A stretch of 64,000 nt of DNA from positions 186,001 through 250,000 of the forward strand of contig NZ_JAPKNH010000002.1 in assembly GCF_026344005.1 (NCBI RefSeq), read 5' to 3'. Origin of the DNA: Kaistia terrae. GTDB lineage: Bacteria; Pseudomonadota; Alphaproteobacteria; Rhizobiales; Kaistiaceae. Below, in pieces: positions 35,417 to 43,419 of the stretch. The position numbers and the translations under genes are program-made. Numbering within the stretch: the first letter of the stretch is position 1; each line of letters begins with the position of its first letter. The notes beneath the pieces were generated by a model that had not been told where the DNA came from, made no database searches, and saw nothing but the letters and a program-made list of their open reading frames with translations.

Positions 35417-35686
35417 AATAATCTACCCAGTTTTGGTAGTGCCTCGTCTCTTCCGAGCCGGTCGAAATCGCAACCCTAAAACGTCAGGTATGCAAGTTTC
35501 CATGTTGCCATGAACCAACTAACGGAACCGCCGTCATATCGTTCCCCGCCGCAGCGTGCTGTCGAACGAATCTCATAACATGGTTAATAAGACGCTTTTT
35601 CACGAAGACGGGCACCAAATAGCTCGCTCCCGCGTTGGCGTCCTTGCTGCTGCGGAATTGCCCGCCAAAGCCAGACGGAGACGACA
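35417..35686. other. Divergent non-coding region
   Basis: About 270 nt, relatively AT-rich, no gene supported. A palindrome GGAAC-n12-GTTCC (about 35525-35546) lies in the middle; its spacing does not fit an EcfG promoter. Confidence 0.4.
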
Positions 35687-35932
35687 ATGTTCGGCACCTG
35701 GTACAATCTCAACATGCTGGCGCTTGAATCGCAGCAGGTCGTCTTTCTTCGGATGATGAAGCTCGCCTCAGGCGGCCAGGACGCGCAACGCGAGGCGGCG
35801 TTGATGATGAGCGAGAAGATGGACGCGGCCTCGCAATCCTCGTTGCGGCTGGCCGGGGGCGCCTCGTTCGACAGTGTCGTCAAAAACTATCGCAAGAAGG
35901 TTCGCGCCAATGCGCGCCGGTTGACCCGATAG
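35687..35932 (+). CDS. Conserved small protein, function unknown
   Basis: 81 aa, GGAGA 5 nt before the ATG. An N-terminal stretch MFGTWYNLNMLALESQQV and an amphipathic helical middle, then a basic C-terminus (KNYRKKVRANARRL). No signal peptide. It looks like a small alpha-helical protein recurring in rhizobia with no known function; a phasin-like or membrane-surface role is conceivable. Confidence 0.65.
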   Translation: MFGTWYNLNMLALESQQVVFLRMMKLASGGQDAQREAALMMSEKMDAASQSSLRLAGGASFDSVVKNYRKKVRANARRLTR

Positions 35933-36069
35933 CGCCGCCAGGCCGTCTTGGCTGAGGAAAAACAACCACTTGTTAACCATAGCTTAAGGCGCATCGCGTC
36001 ACCTGTCTCCTGGACCATGCCGAACCGGAACCCATCGGGCCCGGCGGCATCGAGGGGCAGGGCGGCGAT

Positions 36070-39000
36070 ATGCGGTGGCGGCAAGATTCCATTTCCAGTG
36101 GGGTCGGCATGGAACATTCTGCCTTGGCCCGGCAGGTTCAAGGACGTTCGCTCCGTCTCCGGCTTGCGCTCGGTTGCGCCCCGCTCTGGCTCGGCCTGAG
36201 CCTTCCCATGCCGGCACAGGCGGCGTCGTTCCGCGAATTCAACGGCTATGAATCCGCCGGCTCGGAACAGATCACCGCGAATGACGGCGATGAAGTGCAG
36301 TTCAACGATAACAGCACGGCCGATCAAGCCAACATCATCACCAATTCGGGCGGCAGCACCCAGTTCAACGACGACAGCACCGCCGCGGACGCCATTCTGA
36401 CCAATAACGGCACCGGCAGCCTGACGTTTACGGGCGCGAGTCAGGCTGGCAATTCGACCATCGTCAACAATGGTGGCGGCACGCTCGGCTTCAGTGGCAC
36501 TGCCAGCGCCGGAACCGCCGGCGTCACCAACAACGGCACGGCCGTCTTCAGCGGCGCATCGACGGCCGGCGGCGCCACTTTCGTCACCAATGCCAGCGGG
36601 ACGCTGACTTTTGCCGATGACAGCACGGCCGGGACGTCGAAGCTGACCGTCAACGGCAAGATGGAGTTCACGGACGCTTCCAGCGCCGCTAGCGCCGAGA
36701 TCACCAACAACACCACCGGCGTGGTCGATTTTCTCGATGCCAGCACGCTGGCGAATGCCGCGCTCAACAATAGCGGTATCGTCAATTTCGCCGGCAACAG
36801 CCGCGCGGGCGCTGCGACGCTGACCAACAACGCGACAGGCGCGATCGTCTTCTCCGCGCAGGCGTCGCTGGATACCGTGGCGCTGCTGTCGAACAGCGGC
36901 CAGGTGACGTTCAAGGGCAGCAGTTCGGCCGCCTCCGGCTTTGTCGTCAACAATGCCGGCGGCACGATCCGGTTTACCGAAACGAGCACGGCCGCCGATG
37001 CGCGGATCGGCAATAGCGGCTCGGTCGCTTTCTCCGGCTCGAGTTCGGCCGGCGCCTCGAAGCTGGCCAATAATGCCGGGGGCTCGATCGACTTTTCGGG
37101 AACCAGCACGGCCGGGGCATCCGAAATCGGCAATAGCGGTTCCGTCGCCTTCTCGGGGGCAAGCTCTGCCGGCACCTCGAAAATCATCAACAATCTCGAT
37201 TCCGCCATCGCTTTCTCCGGCACCAGCACGGCGGCGCAATCGACCATCGTCAGCGCCGGCCGCATCGATTTCTCCGGGTCGAGCTCGGCCGGAGAGGCCA
37301 AGATCACGACCGGCGGTGGCGGGCTGACGACATTCGCCGGCAATGCCACTGGCGGAACGGCCTATCTGATCGCCGATGAAGGCGCGACGGTGGACTTCTC
37401 GCAGGTCACGAGCGGCATCAGCGTCGGCACTATCGAGGGCGCAGGAACCTTCCGCCTCGGCGGCAAGGTGCTCAGCGTCGGCAGCGGCAACCTCTCGACG
37501 ACCGTCGACGGAACCATCAGCGATGGCGGCATCGGCGGCGGAACGGGCGGTTCGCTGGTCAAGGTCGGCAACGGCACGCTCAGCCTCGGCGGTATCAGCC
37601 TCTATACCGGCCGCACCGAGGTGCAGTCCGGCACATTGCAGGCAGCGGCCGAAGATGCTCTGGCGCAAAAATCGGCCTTCACCATCGCCGCCGGCGCGAC
37701 GCTGGATCTGGCCGGATTCAAGGCGACGATCGGCTCGCTTGCCGGCTCCGGTGTCGTGACGCTCAATGCCACGACCAGCGGGCTTTCGGTCGGTGGCGAC
37801 AACACTTCGACGGTGTTCTCCGGCACGATTTCAGGCGAGGGCGGCCTCAACAAATTCGGCGGCGGCACGTTGGCGCTCACCGCCGACAACAGCTACGAGG
37901 GCACCACGACCATCACCGGCGGCACGCTGCAGGTTGACGGCAGCATCGCCGCCTCTTCGGTCACCGTCGAGGCGAACGGCACGCTTTCCGGCATCGGCAC
38001 GGTTGGGGCGACAACGGTCGCCGGCATTCTCTCCGGCGGCAATGCAGCAAATCCGGCCGGTACCATCACGGTCGCCGGCGATCTGGCGCTCGAAGCGACG
38101 GCGACGCTGCGCACCACTGTTACCGGTACCGGCATGAGCCAGGTCGCCGTCAACGGCGATGTCTCCATCGACGGCAGCACGCTGCGGCTGGCGATCTCGG
38201 CCGTGCCGCTCAATGTCGGCACGTCCTACACGATCCTCTCCGCCACCGGCACGATCACCGGCACCTTCGGCAACACCTTCTCCGACTACGCCTTCCTGGA
38301 TCCGACGCTGACGCAGACCGACCAGATGGTCGCCGTGACGCTCGATCGCAACGACACGACATTCGCCTCGGTAGGCGCCACGCCGAACCAGATCGCGACG
38401 GCGGCGGCGATCGAGAAGCTGGCGCCCGGCAACGCCGTCCATGACGCGATCCTGCCGCTCGATGTGGCGACGGCGCGTGAGGCGTTCGACAATCTTTCCG
38501 GCGAGATCCACGCGACCGCGCTCGGCACGGCCTTCGCCCAGAACGAGCAGACGCGTTCGACGCTGCTTAACCGCATGCGCAATTCCGGCTGGGTCGAGGG
38601 CTATACGCCCTGGCTGACCGGTTATGGCTCGCAGGCCGATTTCGATGGCGACGGCAACGCCGCCGGAGGCTCGCGAAATTCGGCCGGCCTGATGGCCGGC
38701 ATCGACCGCACGATAGAAGACGTCCGGGTCGGCCTCGCGGTCGGCATGGACAAGGGCGAGATCGCGCTCGATGAACGCGACAGCACCGCCGACCTGCAAT
38801 CCTTCATCCTCGCCGGCTATGGCCAGTGGAATGTCGACGCCCTGCGGGTGCGCGGCGGCGTCGCCGTGGCGCTGCATCAGCTGGATGTCGAGCGCACGAT
38901 CGATGTCGCGCCGCTCTCGGGCATGGCGAAGAGCCGTTATGACGGCTGGAGCGCGCAGGCCTTCGGCGAGCTTGGCTATGTCGTGCGCTTCGGCGCCAGC

Positions 39001-39423
39001 GAAATCGAGCCGATGGCGGGCCTCGCCTGCATTCGCACCGATCTCGACGGCTTCCAGGAAGATGGGGCAGGGGCCGCGAACCTTTCGTCCTCCGGCTCCT
39101 CCCTTTCCGGCTGTGTCACGTCGGTGGGGCTGCGCGCCAGCCATCGCGTCGCGCTCGCCAATGGCGGCTGGATCAAACCGCGCGTGGCCGTTGCCTGGTC
39201 GCACTCCTTTGCCGATGATGCGCCGACGATCGACATGGCTTTCGCCGGCGGCGACGGCTTCCAGATCGCCGGTATCGGCTTGAGCCGCGATGCGGCGGCG
39301 ATCGATGCCGGCTTTGATTTCGGCATGACCTACGGCGCCAGCGGCTTCGTCAATTATGCCGGCCGCTTCGCCGCCGGAGCCGACAGCCACGCCGTTCAAC
39401 TCGGGGTCCACATTTCCTACTGA
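36070..39423 (+). CDS. Autotransporter with repeat-rich passenger and outer-membrane beta-barrel
   Basis: 1117 aa; an ATG at 36109 giving 1104 aa is a near-equal start. A signal peptide ends at PMPAQA. Residues about 60-460 are a run of 15 or more repeats with the core F-S-x-x-S-x-A-x-x-A-x-I-x-N-x-G, forming a predicted beta-helix. Two autotransporter beta-strand repeats follow (GNGTLSLGG, GGGTLALTADNSYEG). The last 270 residues are the barrel, ending in the aromatic ISY. It displays the passenger at the cell surface; adhesion is the usual role. No dedicated partner gene lies nearby. Confidence 0.88.
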   Translation: MRWRQDSISSGVGMEHSALARQVQGRSLRLRLALGCAPLWLGLSLPMPAQAASFREFNGYESAGSEQITANDGDEVQFNDNSTADQANIITNSGGSTQFNDDSTAADAILTNNGTGSLTFTGASQAGNSTIVNNGGGTLGFSGTASAGTAGVTNNGTAVFSGASTAGGATFVTNASGTLTFADDSTAGTSKLTVNGKMEFTDASSAASAEITNNTTGVVDFLDASTLANAALNNSGIVNFAGNSRAGAATLTNNATGAIVFSAQASLDTVALLSNSGQVTFKGSSSAASGFVVNNAGGTIRFTETSTAADARIGNSGSVAFSGSSSAGASKLANNAGGSIDFSGTSTAGASEIGNSGSVAFSGASSAGTSKIINNLDSAIAFSGTSTAAQSTIVSAGRIDFSGSSSAGEAKITTGGGGLTTFAGNATGGTAYLIADEGATVDFSQVTSGISVGTIEGAGTFRLGGKVLSVGSGNLSTTVDGTISDGGIGGGTGGSLVKVGNGTLSLGGISLYTGRTEVQSGTLQAAAEDALAQKSAFTIAAGATLDLAGFKATIGSLAGSGVVTLNATTSGLSVGGDNTSTVFSGTISGEGGLNKFGGGTLALTADNSYEGTTTITGGTLQVDGSIAASSVTVEANGTLSGIGTVGATTVAGILSGGNAANPAGTITVAGDLALEATATLRTTVTGTGMSQVAVNGDVSIDGSTLRLAISAVPLNVGTSYTILSATGTITGTFGNTFSDYAFLDPTLTQTDQMVAVTLDRNDTTFASVGATPNQIATAAAIEKLAPGNAVHDAILPLDVATAREAFDNLSGEIHATALGTAFAQNEQTRSTLLNRMRNSGWVEGYTPWLTGYGSQADFDGDGNAAGGSRNSAGLMAGIDRTIEDVRVGLAVGMDKGEIALDERDSTADLQSFILAGYGQWNVDALRVRGGVAVALHQLDVERTIDVAPLSGMAKSRYDGWSAQAFGELGYVVRFGASEIEPMAGLACIRTDLDGFQEDGAGAANLSSSGSSLSGCVTSVGLRASHRVALANGGWIKPRVAVAWSHSFADDAPTIDMAFAGGDGFQIAGIGLSRDAAAIDAGFDFGMTYGASGFVNYAGRFAAGADSHAVQLGVHISY

Positions 39424-39459
39424 CGTGCACCAGCCACAAACGCGTCGCATCCTTGACGC

Positions 39460-39487
39460 GTATGATGTTTCGCTGCATTTCTCATAC
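39460..39487 (+). promoter_or_regulatory. NikR operator upstream of nikK
   Basis: GTATGA-n16-TCATAC at 39460-39487, exactly the E. coli NikR half-sites and spacing. It directly follows TTGACG (39453-39458), a likely -35, so nickel-loaded NikR would block the promoter. nikR itself is at 44712. Confidence 0.85.
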
Positions 39488-39508
39488 ATGCAATTTCGCG
39501 GGTGGGGG

Positions 39509-40282
39509 ATGGACTTGAAACCGATACGTGTAGTGGTGCTCGCGCTAGCGATCCTCTGTCCCGGCACGGCGGCCTACGCCCATTTCCAGGAGATCCTGCC
39601 TTCGACCGATAATTTCGGGTCGGAGGACAAGGAGATCGCCCTCGATCTCGTCTTCACCCATCCGATGGATCGTGGCCCGACCATGGATATGGCGAAGCCG
39701 ACGCGCTTCGGCGTCGTCACCGATGAAGGTGAGAGCGACCTGCTTGCCACGCTGGTTGAAGCGCCGCGCGACGGCAAGATGGCCTGGAAGGCGAGCTACA
39801 AGCCGGCCAAGCCCGGCGCCTACACCTTCTTTGTCGAGCCAAAACCCTATTGGGAACCGGCCGAGGGCAAGTCGATCATCCATTATTCCAAGGTCGTCGT
39901 CGACGCGTTCGGCTGGGGCTCGGATTGGGACCGGCCGGTCGGACTTACCGTCGAGATCGAGCCGCTTTCGCGCCCGAACGGACTTTGGACCGGCAATCTG
40001 TTCAGCGGCGTCGTGCGCCGCGAAGGCGCACCGGTGCCGTTTGCCGAAATCGAGGTCGAGTGGGTCAATGACGGTTCCGTCACGCCGCCGGCCGACGCCT
40101 TCGTCACGCAAGTCGTCAAGGCGGACGGGCAGGGCGTGTTCCACTACGCGATGCCACGCGCCGGCTGGTGGGGTTTTGCCGCTCTCGTCGATGCCGATTA
40201 CCAACTGCCCGATCCGGAAGGCCAGCCGAAGCCGGTCGAGCTTGGCGGGCTGATCTGGGTCCAGGCCCGGGACATGAAATAG
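39509..40282 (+). CDS. nikK: Nickel-transport accessory protein NikK (DUF4198)
   Basis: 257 aa from the ATG at 39509. A Sec signal peptide ends near AAYAHFQ; the exposed N-terminal His of the mature protein may contact metal. The DUF4198 beta-rich domain (FTHPMDRGP, KPGAYTFF, GAPVPFAEIEVEW) fills the rest. NikK proteins accompany ECF nickel transporters in the periplasm. It is the first gene of nikKMLQO under a NikR operator. The intergenic stretch to nikM contains two family-1 palindromes. Confidence 0.8.
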   Translation: MDLKPIRVVVLALAILCPGTAAYAHFQEILPSTDNFGSEDKEIALDLVFTHPMDRGPTMDMAKPTRFGVVTDEGESDLLATLVEAPRDGKMAWKASYKPAKPGAYTFFVEPKPYWEPAEGKSIIHYSKVVVDAFGWGSDWDRPVGLTVEIEPLSRPNGLWTGNLFSGVVRREGAPVPFAEIEVEWVNDGSVTPPADAFVTQVVKADGQGVFHYAMPRAGWWGFAALVDADYQLPDPEGQPKPVELGGLIWVQARDMK

Positions 40283-40304
40283 CGTCCCTACCGGGGAATC
40301 TGGC

Positions 40305-40330
40305 TTCACCTCTCGCCTCACGGGAGAGGT
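40305..40330. repeat. Family-1 palindromic repeat, variant
   Basis: TTCACCTCTCGCCTCACGGGAGAGGT, an imperfect copy between nikK and nikM, followed about 80 nt later by a second copy in the same gap. Confidence 0.65.
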
Positions 40331-40408
40331 CGGAGCGAAGCTCCGGGTGAGGGTTTAGGGAACGATCCGGTGAGGCCGTAAACCCTCACCCGCCGGCCTT
40401 CGGCCGTC

Positions 40409-40434
40409 GACCTCTCCCTCAGGGAGAGGTGAAG
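40409..40434. repeat. Family-1 palindromic repeat upstream of nikM
   Basis: ACCTCTCCCTCAGGGAGAGGT with 9-10-bp arms, ending 21 nt before the nikM ATG. Its position inside the nik operon could affect translation or processing of nikM. Confidence 0.7.
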
Positions 40435-40455
40435 CAAGCGAGCCGCGAGAACGGT

Positions 40456-41094
40456 ATGGCCCATATTCCGGATGGCGTGTTGTCGGTCCCCGTCCTCGTC
40501 GGCGGCGGAGTCGTGACTGCCGCTGCGCTGGCCTATGCCCTGAAGAAGCTCGATGAAGACAGGCTGCCGCGTGTCGCCGTTCTGGCGGCGCTGTTCTTCG
40601 TCGCCAGCCTGATCAGCGTCGCCGTTGGCCCGACGAGCGTGCACCTGCTGCTTTCCGGGCTGATGGGCCTGATCATCGGCTGGTCCGCCGTGCCGGCGGT
40701 GTTTGTCGGCCTCGTTCTGCAGGCGGTCTTTTTCGGCTTTGGCGGAGTTACGACGCTGGGCGTCAACACTATGAACATCGCGTTGCCCGGCGTGCTCTGG
40801 GCCATGCTGTTCGCGCCGCTCCTCGCCAACGCCAATCCGCGTCGCGCCGCGATGGTCGGGGCGACCGTCGCAGCACTTTCGGTTGCCAGCACAGCGGTGA
40901 TGGTGGCGCTGTCGCTGACCCTGAGCGATGCCAGCTACACGCTTTCGGCCCGGATCGTGCTGCTTTCCTATGGTCCGCTTCTGGTCGGCGAGGCGATCCT
41001 GACCGGTTTTGCCTGTGCTTTTCTGGCCCGCGTCAGCCCCGACATTTTCTTGGCGCCCGCCATGCGACGGGGAGGCAAACTTGCCGCGTCCTGA
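40456..41094 (+). CDS. nikM: Nickel ECF transporter substrate-binding membrane protein NikM (CbiM family)
   Basis: 212 aa integral membrane protein. It begins MAHIPDG: in CbiM/NikM the N-terminal amine and the histidine next to it bind the metal; loss of Met before Ala would leave Ala-His, the same geometry. The second metal histidine is in TSVHLLLSG and the third region is LGVNTMNIA. About six membrane segments. The downstream NikL gene overlaps its end by 14 nt. It captures Ni2+ for NikQO and probably NikL. Confidence 0.85.
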   Translation: MAHIPDGVLSVPVLVGGGVVTAAALAYALKKLDEDRLPRVAVLAALFFVASLISVAVGPTSVHLLLSGLMGLIIGWSAVPAVFVGLVLQAVFFGFGGVTTLGVNTMNIALPGVLWAMLFAPLLANANPRRAAMVGATVAALSVASTAVMVALSLTLSDASYTLSARIVLLSYGPLLVGEAILTGFACAFLARVSPDIFLAPAMRRGGKLAAS

Positions 41095-41704
41095 CATCTC
41101 AAGGCTTCTCGGCTTTGCCGCCCTGATTCTGGCCGTCCTGTTGGCAACCGTCGGCACCGCTTCGGCGCATCGCCTCAAGGTCTTTGCCTCGGCGATCGGA
41201 AACAGCATCGAGGGCCAGGCCTATTTCGTCGGCAGCGGCCCGGCGGCCGGCGTCGATGTCACGCTTCGCGATGCGGCCAACACGCTGCTGCAATCCGGCA
41301 AGACCGACCCGGACGGCAAGTTCGCGCTGCCCGTCTCGAATAGCGGCGACATCGTCGTGACGGTCGATGCCGAAGATGGCCATGTCGCGCGTTTTACCGT
41401 GGCCGGAGGCGAACTGGATCCAGCGCCGACGTCAGCCAAGCCTGCCACCAACGCCGTGGTTCCTGTCGCAGCGAACGCCTCGCCGACCGTGCCGATGGCG
41501 GACATCGAAATTGCCGTCGCGCGAAAAATCGCGCCGCTGGCGGCCCAGATCGACGCGCTCGAATCCTCGCTGCGGGTTCAGGATATCGTCGGCGGCATCG
41601 GCTATATCGTCGGTGTGTTCGGGCTTCTGGCCTTCCTGAAATCGCGTCGTTCGCCAAAGGACGGTGCGCCAAAGGCTGGTGCACCAAAGGGTGGTGCCCC
41701 ATGA
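41081..41704 (+). CDS. nikL: Nickel ECF transporter accessory protein NikL
   Basis: 207 aa from a TTG start at 41081 with GGGAGG upstream, overlapping nikM by 14 nt. A Sec signal or membrane anchor ends at TASAHRLKV, a beta-sandwich (carboxypeptidase regulatory-like) follows with DVTLRDA and KTDPDGKFAL, then a C-terminal membrane segment (about 170-188) and a tail with repeated KDGAPKAGAPKGGAP. NikL replaces NikN in some nickel ECF systems. Its stop overlaps the nikQ start (ATGA). Confidence 0.78.
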   Translation: MPRPDISRLLGFAALILAVLLATVGTASAHRLKVFASAIGNSIEGQAYFVGSGPAAGVDVTLRDAANTLLQSGKTDPDGKFALPVSNSGDIVVTVDAEDGHVARFTVAGGELDPAPTSAKPATNAVVPVAANASPTVPMADIEIAVARKIAPLAAQIDALESSLRVQDIVGGIGYIVGVFGLLAFLKSRRSPKDGAPKAGAPKGGAP

Positions 41705-42471
41705 GCGGGAAGGCGAGTGCCGCTGCCATCTTCGCGGAAAATCGCGATACCGGGCCGCTCGCCGCCATTGATCCGCGCGTCCGCCTCGTCGCCGCGATCA
41801 GCTTTCTCGTCCTGCTGGCCACGCTCCATTCCGCTCCGGCTCTGGCGGCGGCGCTGATGGCCGCCATGGTCGTCGCGGTCTTCGCCCGCTTGCCGCTTGG
41901 CCCGACCTTGCGGCGGCTGACGGCAGTGGAAGGGTTTCTGCTGTTCCTGCTATTGACCCTGCCGCTGACCATGCCCGGCACGGAATTGTTCCGCCTGTTC
42001 GGCCTGTCCGTGTCGGAGGAGGGCGTGAACCGCGCCATCGTCATCATCGTTCGCGTCAATGCCGGTGTGCTGATGGCGGCGGCACTGCTCTCGACCATGG
42101 GGACGATGCGGCTTGCCGGCGCGATGAACGGCATCGGCGTTCCGCCGCGCATCGCCCATCTGTTCCAGTTGACCGTCCGCTACATCGCCGTCTTTCACGA
42201 AGAGTACGCGCGCCTCCGCCGGGCAATGCGGGCGCGAGGGTTCCGGGCGGGCAGCAACCGGCATAGCTGGCGCAGCCTCGGCCATCTGCTGGGTATGCTG
42301 GTGCTGCGCAGCGCCGAGCGGGCGGAACGCGTCGCCTGGGCGATGCGGGCGCGCGGCTTTTCCGGCAGCTTTCCTGCCTTTTCGCAACGCCGTCTCGAAC
42401 GTCCCGACTATCTTCTCCTGCTGGTCTGGCCCGCGCTTCTGCTGGCGCTCGCCTGGCTGGAGTTTTCCTGA
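41701..42471 (+). CDS. nikQ: Nickel ECF transporter T component NikQ (CbiQ family)
   Basis: 256 aa membrane coupling component. The two EcfT signature helices are visible: RLRRAMRARGF-like at about residues 172-182 (YARLRRAMRARGF) and ERAERVAWAMRARGF near 200-215, which contact the ATPase. Four to six membrane segments. It begins within the nikL stop and ends 11 nt before nikO. Confidence 0.87.
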   Translation: MSGKASAAAIFAENRDTGPLAAIDPRVRLVAAISFLVLLATLHSAPALAAALMAAMVVAVFARLPLGPTLRRLTAVEGFLLFLLLTLPLTMPGTELFRLFGLSVSEEGVNRAIVIIVRVNAGVLMAAALLSTMGTMRLAGAMNGIGVPPRIAHLFQLTVRYIAVFHEEYARLRRAMRARGFRAGSNRHSWRSLGHLLGMLVLRSAERAERVAWAMRARGFSGSFPAFSQRRLERPDYLLLLVWPALLLALAWLEFS

Positions 42472-42482
42472 ATGGACCCGGC

Positions 42483-43247
42483 ATGAACGCGCTGAACCCC
42501 GCACCGTTGATCCGCCTCTCCGGCATTGTCGCCGGCTATGCCGGCCAGCCGGTGCTCGATGGCGTCGACCTCGTGCTGGATCCGGGCGAACGCATGGTGC
42601 TTCTGGGCGCCAATGGCGCGGGCAAGAGCACGTTGCTGCATGTCATCACCGGCTTCATTCCGGCCAGCGCCGGTACGGTCGAGGCCTTCGGCGCGGTCCG
42701 TCGCAGCGAGGCGGATTTTCGCGCCGTCCGGCTGCGCGCCGGGCTCGTCTTCCAGGATGCCGACGACCAGCTCTTCTGCCCGACCGTGATCGAGGATGTC
42801 GCCTTCGGGCCGCTCAATCTCGGCCAGTCGCGCGACGAGGCCTATGAGACGGCGCGGGCGACCTTGCGTTCGCTCGGCCTCGAACCGCTCGCCGATCGTA
42901 TCACCCATCGTCTTTCCGGCGGCGAAAAGCGGCTCGTCTCGATCGCCGCCGTGCTGGCCATGAAGCCCGAGGTGCTGCTGCTCGACGAGCCGACCGTCGG
43001 GCTCGATCCCGATGCCTATGCAAGGCTTGGCGAAATTCTCGCCGCGCTGCCGCAGGCGATGATCATCGTCGCGCATGACGCGCATTTCATGGCCAGTCTC
43101 GCCACCTGCGCGCTGCTGCTCAAGGATGGTCGCGGCCATCGCGGCAGCATCCACCAGCATCCGCACCACCACAGCCATGCCCATGTGCATTTCGAACATG
43201 ATGTCGAAGGCGCGATGGCGCTCGGCCATGTCGGGCACGATAGCTGA
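42483..43247 (+). CDS. nikO: Nickel ECF transporter ATPase NikO (CbiO family) with His-rich tail
   Basis: 254 aa. Walker A GANGAGKS, Q-loop FQDADDQLF, signature LSGGEKR, Walker B VLLLDEPTVGLD and the switch histidine in IVAHD. The last 40 residues are rich in histidine (HQHPHHHSHAHVHFEHD), resembling UreE and NikR tails, and probably bind nickel at the cytoplasmic exit. It energises NikMLQ. It is the last gene of the nik operon before a 172-nt gap. Confidence 0.87.
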   Translation: MNALNPAPLIRLSGIVAGYAGQPVLDGVDLVLDPGERMVLLGANGAGKSTLLHVITGFIPASAGTVEAFGAVRRSEADFRAVRLRAGLVFQDADDQLFCPTVIEDVAFGPLNLGQSRDEAYETARATLRSLGLEPLADRITHRLSGGEKRLVSIAAVLAMKPEVLLLDEPTVGLDPDAYARLGEILAALPQAMIIVAHDAHFMASLATCALLLKDGRGHRGSIHQHPHHHSHAHVHFEHDVEGAMALGHVGHDS

Positions 43248-43419
43248 GCTGTCCGGCGCGATGGGCTGAGCCGTCGGTCATGCGCCGCGTTCCTCGCCTG
43301 TGCGCTGCGTCTCTTCCGGCCAAGGGCTCACAGCTTTTAGTTCCCGACGCGTCGCCGGTCATGATAGGCAGGCTTGCCGCTGCGTCGCCGTAGCGGGCTT
43401 GGCGAGACGGGGTAATCAC

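Noticed and set aside
35525-35546. GGAAC...GTTCC palindrome as an EcfG promoter
   Set aside because: The expected TT is not found 18-19 bp after GGAAC, so the spacing is wrong; it may still be a protein site but there is no support.
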